Assembly (NCBI GenBank): GCA_016938675.1
Contig: JAFGUF010000031.1
Span: 1-64,000 of the forward strand
Reading direction: 5' to 3'
Length of the DNA stretch: 64,000 nucleotides
Origin: Clostridia bacterium
GTDB lineage: Bacteria > Bacillota > Clostridia > Christensenellales > UMGS416
The position numbers were made by a program, and so were the translations under genes. The stretch's first letter is position 1. Each line of letters starts with the position of its first letter. Below, piece after piece: positions 53,866 through 62,596 of this stretch. The notes beneath the pieces are model-generated. The model worked only from the letters and a program-made list of their open reading frames with translations. It ran no database searches and had not been told where the DNA came from.

Positions 53866-54555
53866 CTATCTTCTCCTGCTGTCGCGTGCAATTAACAGAA
53901 GCCTTATGAGCTGCATCAATGATACAAAGGCGGCTGCAAGGTAGGTCATTGCGGCGGCCGAAAGCACTTTTTTGGAGCCCCTAAGTTCTTCGGTGCTCAA
54001 ATAATTATTCGCTTCTAATATAGTGACTGCTCTTTTTGATGCGTTGAATTCAACAGGCAGCGTAATTACCTGAAATATGACAGCAATGCTGAAGGCTAAT
54101 ACTCCAATAAATGCTATCTCCGGTATGGAAAAGATTAGGCCGATTATTACGAGGGGCAAAGCAGCTTTGGATCCTAAATTAGTAATCGGAATTATAGCGT
54201 TACGTACCTTAATCGGTCCGTATTCTTCCATGTATTGTATAGCGTGACCTGTTTCGTGAGCTGCTATCCCTATTGCTGCTATTGAAGTAGAGTTATAGAC
54301 GTCATTTGAAAGCCTTACTACGTTGGCACGAGGGTCAAAGTGGTCAGTTAGGCCTTCTCCCTGAGCAAACTCAACCTTAACGTAGCTCAGGCCATTATCA
54401 TCTAGTATTTTTCTCGCTATCTGCGCGCCGGTATAGCCCTGAAAAGACCTGATTTTTGAATATTTTCTATATGTATTCTGCACATTTGATTGAGCCCATA
54501 GTGCGGCTAATATCGCAGGCAGTAATAAAAAATAAGTCCAATCATACATAATCAT
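53866..54555 (-). CDS. YugP-type membrane zinc metallopeptidase
   Basis: 229 residues. An N-terminal helix is followed by the HETGHAIQY motif near 98-106 (HExxH zinc site) and FDPRANVVRLSNDVYNSTS. Hydrophobic helices lie near 125-145, 148-165 and 205-222. This matches the DUF/YugP zinc metallopeptidase family of Firmicutes, whose substrate is unknown. GGTGAAATAA lies before the ATG inside the end of the PHP gene. It belongs to the lepB-PHP-YugP-2H operon. Confidence 0.85.
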   Translation of the reverse strand: MIMYDWTYFLLLPAILAALWAQSNVQNTYRKYSKIRSFQGYTGAQIARKILDDNGLSYVKVEFAQGEGLTDHFDPRANVVRLSNDVYNSTSIAAIGIAAHETGHAIQYMEEYGPIKVRNAIIPITNLGSKAALPLVIIGLIFSIPEIAFIGVLAFSIAVIFQVITLPVEFNASKRAVTILEANNYLSTEELRGSKKVLSAAAMTYLAAAFVSLMQLIRLLLIARDSRRR

Positions 54556-54556
54556 T

Positions 54557-55240
54557 TTATTTCACCTGTTTCTTAAATATTTTGTTGTATTTTATATAGA
54601 GCTTTGTCCTAAGCAAGGAGGCGGTTGATGCCTTTTTGCAAATCAGCTCTGCATATTTTAGTGCTGCTAGGAAGTCGGAAGAATTCAAGCCGGTTCCGCG
54701 ACTTATCTCCATATAAGTCTGACCCAGCTCACCTATGGTGTGAGCATCGGAACCACATGCAGGGATTATATCGGATGACAATAGATTAATTGCCTTTTTA
54801 TTATCATCTGAGTATATTGTACGTGAATTGAATATTTCAATTATGTCACATCTTTTTAATGCTAAGTTAAGGCTCGCCGCGTCAAGGACGTTTTTCCGTG
54901 CTCCGTCCAGCGGATGAGGTATATATACCAGCCCATCCTGCACAATGATTGCGTCTATTGTCCAATTGATATCCCGACCGCTAGGCACTGGTTCTTTCAA
55001 AAATAGTCCGGTTACTGCGCCTTGCCTGGTTATTATCTGGCTGCCTACTATAATTTTTTCGGGATACTTTGCTTTTAGCAGGGCCGCATTTTCGATGCTG
55101 TTAACATCCGTAATAGCAAGGCCGAAATCAGGGTTTTTCTTCAAAAAATCTTCAATGTTTTTTAATGAAATGCTGCTTCCGAATGTAGCTCTTGTATGCA
55201 CATGCAAATCGATTTTTGTAAAATCAGCGATAGGTGCCAT
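54557..55240 (-). CDS. PHP-domain phosphoesterase-like protein
   Basis: 227 residues. LHVHTRATFGSS near 11-22 is PHP motif I (HxH); YIPHPLDGARKN near 115 is motif III and CGSDAHTIGELG near 180 is motif IV, so most metal ligands are present. PHP proteins hydrolyse phosphoesters, and some act on nucleotides or 5'-phosphorylated RNA. The substrate is unknown. The start lies a few bases after the lepB stop. Confidence 0.8.
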   Translation of the reverse strand: MAPIADFTKIDLHVHTRATFGSSISLKNIEDFLKKNPDFGLAITDVNSIENAALLKAKYPEKIIVGSQIITRQGAVTGLFLKEPVPSGRDINWTIDAIIVQDGLVYIPHPLDGARKNVLDAASLNLALKRCDIIEIFNSRTIYSDDNKKAINLLSSDIIPACGSDAHTIGELGQTYMEISRGTGLNSSDFLAALKYAELICKKASTASLLRTKLYIKYNKIFKKQVK

Positions 55241-55242
55241 TC

Positions 55243-55824
55243 TTAGTTAAGCTCTGTATATTCTTTATGTTCAATCACTTTGAAGTCAACAAAGGGCCAT
55301 AGTATGGCATATGCCCTGCCCTGAATCATCTCCCTGGGAAGTGCACCGACTGCGCTGCTTCTGGAATCTTTGCTGTTATTTCGGTTATCGCCCATAACGA
55401 AATAGTATCCTTCGGGTACTGTGGTTTCTGTATAGTCAGAATACATTGTCTCTTTGATATAAGGCTCGTCAATTACGATGTCGTTAATGTAGAGTACGCC
55501 GTCAGTTACCCTTATCCTGTCTCCGGGCAGTGCAATAATGCGCTTGACGAAATTCTCTCTGCTTCCGGGAAACTTCGTTATCACGATGTCGCCTCTTTCA
55601 ATGTTTTCATCGTTCCAGTAGGGTATTTTGGTAACAAGCACTCTTTGGTCTGTATAAAGAGTAGGCTGCATGGATGCTCCGTCCACGCGCACAAGCTGGC
55701 CGATATAATTGTGAATAACCAATACCAGCGCTACGGCTACAATTATCGATACTATCCACTCCATTATCTCCCGCGCGACAGTATTGTCGTCAAATTTCTG
55801 ATTATCTTTTTGCTCGCCTCTCAT
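55243..55824 (-). CDS. lepB: Signal peptidase I
   Basis: 193 residues. One N-terminal membrane helix (about 23-40), then the Ser-Lys dyad: Ser51 in DGASMQPTL and Lys94 in FVKRIIALPGD. GDNRNNSKDSR is the conserved box E. The protein cleaves signal peptides from secreted proteins on the outer face of the membrane. AAAGGA precedes the ATG. It heads the minus operon with PHP, YugP and 2H-DUF3006 genes. Confidence 0.95.
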   Translation of the reverse strand: MRGEQKDNQKFDDNTVAREIMEWIVSIIVAVALVLVIHNYIGQLVRVDGASMQPTLYTDQRVLVTKIPYWNDENIERGDIVITKFPGSRENFVKRIIALPGDRIRVTDGVLYINDIVIDEPYIKETMYSDYTETTVPEGYYFVMGDNRNNSKDSRSSAVGALPREMIQGRAYAILWPFVDFKVIEHKEYTELN

Positions 55825-55839
55825 ACGCTGTTCCTTTCT

Positions 55840-56034
55840 TTATTCGCTTACAATGGTTTTTATACTTTTGTTGAAGTCACGCCTTGTAAGCATCACAACC
55901 CGGCCGCAGTTTTCACCCAGGCATTTTATTTTTATGTCGGCTCCCACACGAATTATCTTCCATTGATTACAGCCGCATGGATGAGGCTTTTTCATGGTGA
56001 CAATCGTTCCGAGTTTATAGTCTAAGTTTTGCAA
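55840..56034 (-). CDS. DUF951-domain protein
   Basis: About 64 residues beginning at a TTG codon: MQNLDYKLGTIV then the family core MKKPHPCGCNQWKIIRVG and CLGENCGRVVMLTR. The cysteines CGC and NCGRV suggest zinc binding. GGGAGG lies six bases before the TTG, and the longer ATG reading has no such site. It lies just upstream of lepB. DUF951 proteins are small and widespread in Firmicutes, with unknown function. Confidence 0.82.
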   Translation of the reverse strand: MQNLDYKLGTIVTMKKPHPCGCNQWKIIRVGADIKIKCLGENCGRVVMLTRRDFNKSIKTIVSE

Positions 56035-56126
56035 AAAATACCTCCCATGAGATATACATTCATGATTATAGCACACTATTTATAAGGGTTCAATTATTTA
56101 AGGAAGAAGTACATTGTTCTATCTAA

Positions 56127-56993
56127 TTACTCTTCAATCAGGCCTGATGCTTCTTTTCGAAGCAGCTTTTTCTCCATATAGCCTGCAATAAGCGGAGCCC
56201 TTAGTTCATAGCACATATGTCCGACGTTTTTTATGATTTCTAGGGATGATTTTCGGATGCCCGAAATCAGCTTTTCGCTCATGGATACGGGGTGCGCGTT
56301 GTCATACTCTCCCCATACTATCAGTGTTTTGCAGCTGATCATATAGAGGTGAGAGTATACCGCACTGTCATTATAGTCTCTTAGCAGATAAAGAAGCCAG
56401 TTTCTCGTTGCCCTACTCTCATAGGGCTCATAGGTCTGCCGCTCTATAGCGGGAGTCAAATTAGTTTTGTTGAAATATATCCAATTTAAGAATCGAGAGA
56501 CTTTCTTCTTGGATAAAAAGCTCATATATATTTCGCCGACCATAGGCGTGATTAGCTGTTTGTAGAAAAACGGGTATTTGTTCGTCAGCGAACCCGGTGA
56601 GCACAGAGTCAGGCTTTTTACTTTTTCAGGATAAAGCTGCGCTATAGACATTGAATAAATGCCGCCCTCGGCAGCTCCAACAAAATGTGCCGACTCAACA
56701 TTTATCACTTTCATAAACTCAATCAGCACATCAGCCATATGTTCAACTGTGAATTTCTGCCTCTGGTCTATTGTTGAGTAGCCACAGCCCGGAAGGTCAA
56801 CGGCGATAACACGATAGCCTTTAGCTGCCAGCTCTTCGTAGATATTCCTCATAGAAAACAGGGAAAAACCAAGGCCATGGAGAAGCATAATGCACTCTTC
56901 CCCTTCGCTTTCTACATAGTGGATACGATTATTAAATATTTGAATGTTCTTGCCCAATTTAGGAGAGTTTACCCAAAAGGATTTAGTGCTCAT
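56127..56993 (-). CDS. Alpha/beta hydrolase-fold protein lacking the nucleophile serine
   Basis: 288 residues. The fold is clear: HGLGFSLFSMRN near 39-50 and VDLPGCGYSTID near 68-79. At the nucleophile elbow the sequence is FVGAAEGGIYS, so the usual GxSxG is GAAEG with Ala in the Ser place. The acid site (WGEYDNAHP) and final His (NVGHMCYE) persist. Activity is therefore unlikely unless the reaction uses another residue. It sits ten bases downstream of the dgt gene, sharing its transcript. Confidence 0.75.
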   Translation of the reverse strand: MSTKSFWVNSPKLGKNIQIFNNRIHYVESEGEECIMLLHGLGFSLFSMRNIYEELAAKGYRVIAVDLPGCGYSTIDQRQKFTVEHMADVLIEFMKVINVESAHFVGAAEGGIYSMSIAQLYPEKVKSLTLCSPGSLTNKYPFFYKQLITPMVGEIYMSFLSKKKVSRFLNWIYFNKTNLTPAIERQTYEPYESRATRNWLLYLLRDYNDSAVYSHLYMISCKTLIVWGEYDNAHPVSMSEKLISGIRKSSLEIIKNVGHMCYELRAPLIAGYMEKKLLRKEASGLIEE

Positions 56994-57003
56994 CTAAAGC
57001 TCC

Positions 57004-58098
57004 TTAGAAAAATTTTACCGGCTTTGGCAGAGTAATTTCTTTAAAGCTGGCCAATGCATAATTATCGGTCATTCCGGACACATAGTCAACTATTATCTGA
57101 GTATTGTCTGCCTTTTCTTTGCTGTAAAGGTCAGCCATTGATTTCACATATCTTTCAAATGACTTTTCAAATATCAGGCCATGATGGCTGCCAGATACAA
57201 TGTTATCATAGTTTTCCCAAAGGTAGGCATAAAGCTTATTTATTATATTAATGCAGTATTCTTCGTTATTGGATTTATCAATTGATGTATAGATTCTAGA
57301 ATAATTGAAGTTCTTGATTTCAACCATAAGTTCGTAGTATTTATCAGAAAAGCCCATTATTCCCTGGCTTACACTGTTGTTGATCAGGTCAATAACCAGA
57401 GTATTTATTATTTCTCCGTTGGAGCTTCCCAGCTTATCCGATATTTTTTTAGGAATGTCTTTTATGGTAATTATTTTGGCTGTAAGTGCATCTTCAATAT
57501 CCCTTCCAAAATAGGCGATTTTGTCTGCGAAGCGTACAGCGCAGCCTTCCCAGGTTGCTGGTATTCTATCGGGATTTGTTTTTTTGCTTAAATCTGTAAT
57601 ACTTATATCCGGCTCCAGATACTGCTCGAATTTTTCTCCGCAGTGACTTAGAATGCCATCGCGGACGGCGAATGTCAGGTTTATGCCGCGTCCGTTATTG
57701 GATAATGTATCTACTACCCTCAATGAATTGATTTCGTGCACAAATCCTCTTGAAGAGAGCATATTGATAGCTTTCTCGCCAGAGTGGCCGAATGGTGCGT
57801 GCCCGAGGTCGTGGCCTAAGCCAGCCGCATAGGCAATTTCGGTATCCAAATGCCATCCTGCGTTATTTAGGCCCTTGCATATGGTTTCCCCGATGGTAGC
57901 AACATGCAGCACATGCTCGATGCGAGTGCAAATGTGGTCGTTTTGGGGGGCGAAGAAGGCCTGGGTTTTGTGCTTAAGCCTGCGGAACGCGCCGGAATGG
58001 ATTATTGCGGTCTGGTCCCTGAAATATGGGCCTCGCAAATCCTCCTCACGAGGTACTAACCGGGATTGCATTATTTCTTTGCTTAACTTATTTCTCAT
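57004..58098 (-). CDS. dgt: Deoxyguanosinetriphosphate triphosphohydrolase-like protein (dGTPase)
   Basis: About 364 residues. HD domain with RIEHVLHVATIG near 58-69 and the metal motif GHDLGHAPFGHSGE near 103-116. The next HD ligand is in FADKIAYFGRDIEDAL. It hydrolyses dNTPs to nucleoside and triphosphate, lowering the dNTP pool. The start is 58098, with AAGGAA upstream; an earlier ATG adds ten residues. It is divergent from rpsB. Confidence 0.88.
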   Translation of the reverse strand: MRNKLSKEIMQSRLVPREEDLRGPYFRDQTAIIHSGAFRRLKHKTQAFFAPQNDHICTRIEHVLHVATIGETICKGLNNAGWHLDTEIAYAAGLGHDLGHAPFGHSGEKAINMLSSRGFVHEINSLRVVDTLSNNGRGINLTFAVRDGILSHCGEKFEQYLEPDISITDLSKKTNPDRIPATWEGCAVRFADKIAYFGRDIEDALTAKIITIKDIPKKISDKLGSSNGEIINTLVIDLINNSVSQGIMGFSDKYYELMVEIKNFNYSRIYTSIDKSNNEEYCINIINKLYAYLWENYDNIVSGSHHGLIFEKSFERYVKSMADLYSKEKADNTQIIVDYVSGMTDNYALASFKEITLPKPVKFF

Positions 58099-58314
58099 GG
58101 GTGTTTCCTTCCTTGAAAGCGATGCCAATATTCACTTTATTTTACCATTAATTCATTCTAATTGCCACATACTCATATTTTGGCGGGTATATAGCGCGAA
58201 ACTGGCAAATAACGCTGCTTCTTATTGTTTCATTTTAATTACGATAGATTATTGAGACAATAGAAAAACCGATCAAATGCATGCTCAAAAGCGCCTGAAA
58301 TAAGGAAAAATCAC

Positions 58315-58343
58315 TTGAATATATATTTTCTCTGTGTTATAAT
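58315..58343 (+). promoter_or_regulatory. Promoter of rpsB-tsf
   Basis: TTGAAT (58315-58320), a 17-base spacer and TATAAT (58338-58343). Transcription would start about 58350. The gap from dgt to rpsB is 349 bases; the part before the promoter is featureless. Confidence 0.75.
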
Positions 58344-58349
58344 CTTACA

Positions 58350-58440
58350 GGCAAAACGCACCCCGGATGATTTTTTGCAGAGTTGCCTTTTTATAAGGTC
58401 TGTAGAAAAGAAGATTTCGGGGGAGGAAAAAACTTAGGAG
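58350..58440 (+). promoter_or_regulatory. rpsB leader with mutually exclusive helices
   Basis: GGCAA (58350-58354) pairs with TTGCC (58383-58387), which is followed by TTTTTAT, resembling a weak terminator. CCCCG (58361-58365) can instead pair with CGGGG (58418-58422), spanning that hairpin. Such an arrangement suits control of ribosomal protein S2 synthesis; it is inference. Confidence 0.4.
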
Positions 58441-58447
58441 GACTAAA

Positions 58448-59230
58448 ATGGCAGCAATTTCAATGAAACAATTGCTAGAGGCAGGTGTGCACTTCGGACA
58501 CCAGACAAGAAGATGGAATCCAAAAATGAAGCCGTATATCTTCACAGAAAGAAACGGAATTTATATTTTGGACCTTCAAAAGACAGTTAAGCTGGCAGAT
58601 ACAGCTTACAATTTTATCCGCGACGTAGCAAAGGACAACGGAATAATCCTTTTCGTAGGCACAAAAAAACAGGCACAGGAAGCTGTGGAATCCGAAGCAA
58701 AGCGCTGCGGAATGTACTACATTTCCAATCGCTGGCTGGGCGGACTATTGACAAATTTCCAGACAATCAAGAGAAGAATTGACAGGCTTAAATATCTGGA
58801 TAATTTTGAAAACACAGAGGAATTCAAGCTAAGGCCCAAAAAGGAAGTCATCAAAATGATGGGCGAGCGTGAAAAACTTGAAAAGAACCTCGGCGGAATT
58901 AAAAACATGCCAAAAATGCCAAGCGCATTGTTCATAGTTGACCCTAAAAAAGAACACTTGGCAATACAGGAAGCAAGAAAATTGAATATTCCAGTGGTTG
59001 CAATAGTAGATACTAACTGCGACCCTGACGAAGTTGATTATGTTATCCCTGGCAACGATGACGCTATCCGTGCGGTAAAATTGATTGCATCAGCTATGGC
59101 AAATGCAGTAATAGAGGCCAAGCAGGGCGAAGAACTATCAGTCCCTGAAGATGCGCCGGAAAAAGCAGACGACAGCGCGGAAACAATGGAAGAAAGTATA
59201 GACGAAGCATTGGAAGCTGCAAAAGAATAA
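58448..59230 (+). CDS. rpsB: 30S ribosomal protein S2
   Basis: 260 residues. [22 protein letters not shown] and [16 protein letters not shown] are the S2 signatures, and [15 protein letters not shown] lies near 87. An acidic C-terminal tail (about 225-260) is longer than in many species. S2 joins late in 30S assembly. AGGAGG lies before the ATG. It leads the rpsB-tsf operon. Confidence 0.98.
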   Translation: MAAISMKQLLEAGVHFGHQTRRWNPKMKPYIFTERNGIYILDLQKTVKLADTAYNFIRDVAKDNGIILFVGTKKQAQEAVESEAKRCGMYYISNRWLGGLLTNFQTIKRRIDRLKYLDNFENTEEFKLRPKKEVIKMMGEREKLEKNLGGIKNMPKMPSALFIVDPKKEHLAIQEARKLNIPVVAIVDTNCDPDEVDYVIPGNDDAIRAVKLIASAMANAVIEAKQGEELSVPEDAPEKADDSAETMEESIDEALEAAKE

Positions 59231-59264
59231 TTTAATTGACGATATTAATAAGGAGATAAAGAGC

Positions 59265-60182
59265 ATGGCTAATTTTACAGCTCAAGATGTAAAGGAATTA
59301 AGAGAGCGCACTGGTGCAGGAATGATGGACTGCAAAAAGGCAATGGTTGAAACAGAAGGCGACATGGAAAAAGCTATTGAGTTTCTCCGTGAAAAGGGAC
59401 TGGCAGCTGCAGCGAAGAAGGCCGGCAGAATAGCGGCTGAAGGAGCTGTAGGTTCATATTTATCAGGCGATAAAAAAATCGGCGCAGTAGTAGAAATAAA
59501 CTGTGAAACAGATTTTGTGGCACTCACAGATGAATTCCAAAGCTTTGTAAAAGAAGTGGCTGAACATATAGTTAAGGAAAGCCCTGCAGATGTAGATGCT
59601 CTGCTGGAGCAGAGTTTTGCATCAGACAAGAGCAAAACAGTTTCTGAGGCAGTTACAGAAAAAGTTGCAAAAATCGGAGAAAAGATCAGCATCCGCAGAT
59701 TTACCCGTTATGAAGCAGCAGAAGGAGTTCTGGGCACATATATTCATATGGGCGGAAAGATCGGAGTGCTTTTGAATGTAAATTGCTCACCTGAGCAGGC
59801 AGCATCTGACGAATTCAATTTGGTTGTTAAGGATATATGCATGCACATAGCTGCTGCAAATCCGAAATATAATACAAAAGAAGAAGTTCCTATGGAAGAA
59901 CTTGAAAAAGAAAAAGAAATACTCCTGGCACAGGCAATTAACGAAGGAAAGCCGGAGCAGATAGCACAGAATATTGTAAACGGCAGAATCAAAAAGCACT
60001 ATAAAACAATATGCCTTCAGGAACAGGAATTCGTCAAAGACACTGATAAAACTGTTGCACAGGTTATTAAGGAACAGGGCGGTAATGTTTCAGTAGCCGC
60101 ATTTGAACGTTTCGAAATGGGCGAAGGCCTTCAGAAGAGAGAAGACAATTTCGCAGAAGAAGTAATGGGACAGATGAAATAA
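59265..60182 (+). CDS. tsf: Elongation factor Ts
   Basis: 305 residues. The N-terminal [18 protein letters not shown] and the [16 protein letters not shown] follow, and the core INCETDFVA appears near 80. EF-Ts exchanges GDP for GTP on EF-Tu. AAGGAG precedes the ATG, 34 bases after rpsB. Confidence 0.98.
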   Translation: MANFTAQDVKELRERTGAGMMDCKKAMVETEGDMEKAIEFLREKGLAAAAKKAGRIAAEGAVGSYLSGDKKIGAVVEINCETDFVALTDEFQSFVKEVAEHIVKESPADVDALLEQSFASDKSKTVSEAVTEKVAKIGEKISIRRFTRYEAAEGVLGTYIHMGGKIGVLLNVNCSPEQAASDEFNLVVKDICMHIAAANPKYNTKEEVPMEELEKEKEILLAQAINEGKPEQIAQNIVNGRIKKHYKTICLQEQEFVKDTDKTVAQVIKEQGGNVSVAAFERFEMGEGLQKREDNFAEEVMGQMK

Positions 60183-60194
60183 TTTCTTATATTG

Positions 60195-60222
60195 AAAAAA
60201 GAGGCTGTTGTCTCTTTTTTTT
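60195..60222 (+). terminator. Terminator between tsf and pyrH
   Basis: AAAAAAGAG pairs with CTCTTTTTT around GCTGTTGT, followed by T. Stem is short in G/C, so some read-through into pyrH, 22 bases downstream, is likely. Confidence 0.6.
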
Positions 60223-60243
60223 ATATAATTTCAGGAGGAGCCG

Positions 60244-60972
60244 ATGGATAGAAAATATAAACGCGTAGTTTTGAAACTAAGCGGCGAAGCGTTAGCGGGC
60301 GATGACAATTTCGTACTTTGCCCGGAGATACTGAAGCGTGTTGCTAAGCAGATTGCTCAGATTGCAAGTGCCGGCGTGCAGGTAGGCGTTGTTATCGGAG
60401 CAGGCAATATCTGGCGAGGCAGAATGGATGAAGAAATGAACAGAGCCATTGCCGATAATATGGGAATGGCAGCGACATTGATAAACTCCCTTGCAATGAA
60501 AGACTATGTTATAAGAGCTGGAGTAGATGCAGAGGTGCTTTCTGCGGTAGCAGTAGATAAATTTGCAGATTACTACACAACCAGAAGGGCAATTGACCTG
60601 CTTGAAAAGAATGTTGTTGTAATATTTGCCTGCGGTACCGGAAACCCTTTCTTCACTACCGACACTGCGGGAGCGCTTCGGGCATGCGAAATATCCGCTG
60701 ACGGGTTTATTCAGGCGAAAAACATTGACGCAGTATATGATGATGACCCACGGAAGAACCCCAAGGCAAAGCCCTATAAACGAATCAATTATAATTATAT
60801 TCTGAAAAATGAACTGAAAGCTTTTGACGCTACGGCATCTATTCTTCTCAGGGATAATAATATTGACTGTATAATGGTTTCTCTAAATGATGAGGATGCG
60901 CTGCTTAACGCGCTAAACGGCAGAGGCAAGGGAACGATCATATGCAATGATGATGTAGTTGAATATTATTAA
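60244..60972 (+). CDS. pyrH: UMP kinase
   Basis: 242 residues. It phosphorylates UMP to UDP. VVLKLSGEALAGDDN at the start, GVVIGAGNIWRG near 48-59 and FACGTGNPFFTTDTAG near 133 are the family signatures. AGGAGG lies six bases before the ATG. In many bacteria frr follows; here a terminator follows instead. Confidence 0.97.
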   Translation: MDRKYKRVVLKLSGEALAGDDNFVLCPEILKRVAKQIAQIASAGVQVGVVIGAGNIWRGRMDEEMNRAIADNMGMAATLINSLAMKDYVIRAGVDAEVLSAVAVDKFADYYTTRRAIDLLEKNVVVIFACGTGNPFFTTDTAGALRACEISADGFIQAKNIDAVYDDDPRKNPKAKPYKRINYNYILKNELKAFDATASILLRDNNIDCIMVSLNDEDALLNALNGRGKGTIICNDDVVEYY

Positions 60973-60999
60973 TAAATATTAAAATTGAGTTAATAATGA

Positions 61000-61030
61000 A
61001 AAATCAGGATTATTGAATATCCTGATTTTT
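61000..61030 (+). terminator. Terminator after pyrH
   Basis: AAATCAGGAT (61001-61010) pairs with ATCCTGATTT (61019-61028) over an eight-base loop, followed by T. Confidence 0.88.
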
Positions 61031-61070
61031 CTTATAATTGGCCATAATAATTGGCTGTTTCTCAAAAAAA

Positions 61071-61287
61071 TTCTTTTGCGGAGAGCATAAATTCCGGAGG
61101 ATTTTGGACGTTGGACTAAACGTTTGTTTTGCAGAAAGGAGACAAATCATATTATTTCCGCTTTTGATTTATTAGAGCGGATAGAAACGAAAGCAATACA
61201 AATAAAAATACATAACACAATTCAATTTTCTGCTATACTTGGTTTAGATGCCTTTGCACCGTAGGAACGATATGTTCCGCAAAAGAA
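61071..61287. repeat. 217-base noncoding segment bounded by a 12-base inverted repeat
   Basis: TTCTTTTGCGGA at 61071-61082 is exactly inverted as TCCGCAAAAGAA at 61276-61287. Both are flanked by AA. The interior shows no gene; it holds small stems only. It may be a miniature mobile element, a remnant, or a large imperfect hairpin. It fills most of the 346-base gap between pyrH and the secreted protein gene. Confidence 0.4.
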
Positions 61288-61318
61288 AACCTTATACAAA
61301 TTATTTCATAAAATTACC

Positions 61319-61738
61319 TTAATAGTATCCTGAGTCCGTTGATGTGGTGCTTTCCACGAGAGTGCTGCCTATATAGGCATAAAAGTATGTGTAAACTCTG
61401 TATGTATATCCACTGCTTACATTGCATGAATGTGAAGTTGTAGCGCTATTTGAATACCTAGTATCTGTCCAGTGGGATACTGTTTGCCAGCCGCCATTGT
61501 ATTGCTGAATGTAGCATGATATTACAATTTTATTTATGCTGCCTGAGCACGAAATTGAGTTGTAAGCATAGGCGCTTCCGCCTACGATGTTTATTGTGCT
61601 ATAAGCGGAAGTGATATAAACGGAATCCACTGAATCGGGTTCAACATCAGCGTCTTCGGAGCCTCCGGCAGATGCGGAGGGCACAAAAAGAGTGAATAGC
61701 AAGACCAATATGATAAAGGAAACAATTGATTTTTTCAT
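61319..61738 (-). CDS. Small secreted beta-rich protein (DUF6147-like)
   Basis: 139 residues. A clear type I signal peptide (KSIVSFIILVLLFTLFVPSASA) ends near 24. The mature part is Ser/Tyr/Thr-rich beta strands, with YNSISCSGSINKI, a QQYNGGWQTVSHW segment and TSHSCNVSSGYTYRVYTYFYAY. This resembles the DUF6147 type of secreted protein by pattern. Two cysteines may form a disulfide. AAAGGA precedes the ATG. It lies downstream of the anti-sigma factor gene, behind a strong hairpin. Confidence 0.65.
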   Translation of the reverse strand: MKKSIVSFIILVLLFTLFVPSASAGGSEDADVEPDSVDSVYITSAYSTINIVGGSAYAYNSISCSGSINKIVISCYIQQYNGGWQTVSHWTDTRYSNSATTSHSCNVSSGYTYRVYTYFYAYIGSTLVESTTSTDSGYY

Positions 61739-61757
61739 AGTGCAGTTCCTTTCAAAA

Positions 61758-61788
61758 AAGTAGTGTAATCAAAATGATTACACTACTT
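61758..61788 (-). terminator. Terminator-like hairpin in front of the secreted protein gene
   Basis: AAGTAGTGTAATCA pairs perfectly with TGATTACACTACTT around AAA. On the minus strand a T run follows, then the ribosome binding site and the ATG 20 bases away. So it either ends the sigma operon or attenuates the secreted gene. Confidence 0.7.
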
Positions 61789-61840
61789 AAACGTAACTGC
61801 TATTAAAAATATTGCATAAAACTGTGATAAAATTATTAAA

Positions 61841-62596
61841 TCAATCTTTTATGTTTTCTATTATTTCGATGACCTCGTGAATAGGGAGAGATGTAATGAT
61901 GCTATAGCCGTATTTTTTAGTTTCAAAAATTGTTATTATCATGTCTTCGTGTTCAGAGAAGAAGCACATGTAGCCGTTTATTTCTATTGTATAGTTTTTT
62001 GCGTCTTCGGAATTAACCTTAAGGTTTCCGCCCGTCATCTGCATTATATCTAGGTATTCGCCGTCCAAGCTTTCGAAATGCGCGCTTCTTACATCGGGCT
62101 GGTGGTCTTCATTTATTAACTCCAACCCGATTGGTATATACATCATAATATCTTGAATAGAAAACAGGCTGTCTTCATTTAATAGTTCTTTGTTTTCCTT
62201 ATCTTTGAAGACCATGCTTGTATCAATAGAGGAGTGCTCAAGGTAGAGTTTTAGCAATTGCTCCTGCGCAGCATCGGAGGTTATTACAAATCCACTGGCT
62301 GCAATTAACATTATGAGAATGACGGCGGCAGCGCGAATAATAATTTTTTTGGCTTTGTCGTATATTTTATTAAACTTTGGTTTTCTTGTCTGTCTTTTAT
62401 AATCAGCTATATCATGCCGTATTCTTTTGTCCAGCTCTTCAGAAAACTCAATATCTGATATTTCTGAATCTGGAATTGATAGATTTTTGTTTTCTATGTA
62501 CTCATGGGCGCCGGCCTTTATTAGCGCATCAATAAGTTCATCATTTATCTGTGCATCATTAAATGCAAGAATATTGAATTTCGCTTTTTTATTCAT
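61841..62596 (-). CDS. Membrane protein with DUF4367-like domain, probable anti-sigma factor
   Basis: About 251 residues. The N-terminal 85 residues are cytoplasmic, a helix (about 90-112) crosses the membrane, and the extracytoplasmic part contains ISLPI-type beta strands of a DUF4367-like domain. Its gene overlaps the sigma factor gene by eight bases, with GAGG near the ATG at 62596. This gene order is typical of ECF sigma factors and their anti-sigma partners. No HxxxCxxC zinc motif is seen. It is inferred to hold the sigma factor at the membrane until a signal is received. Confidence 0.72.
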   Translation of the reverse strand: MNKKAKFNILAFNDAQINDELIDALIKAGAHEYIENKNLSIPDSEISDIEFSEELDKRIRHDIADYKRQTRKPKFNKIYDKAKKIIIRAAAVILIMLIAASGFVITSDAAQEQLLKLYLEHSSIDTSMVFKDKENKELLNEDSLFSIQDIMMYIPIGLELINEDHQPDVRSAHFESLDGEYLDIMQMTGGNLKVNSEDAKNYTIEINGYMCFFSEHEDMIITIFETKKYGYSIITSLPIHEVIEIIENIKD

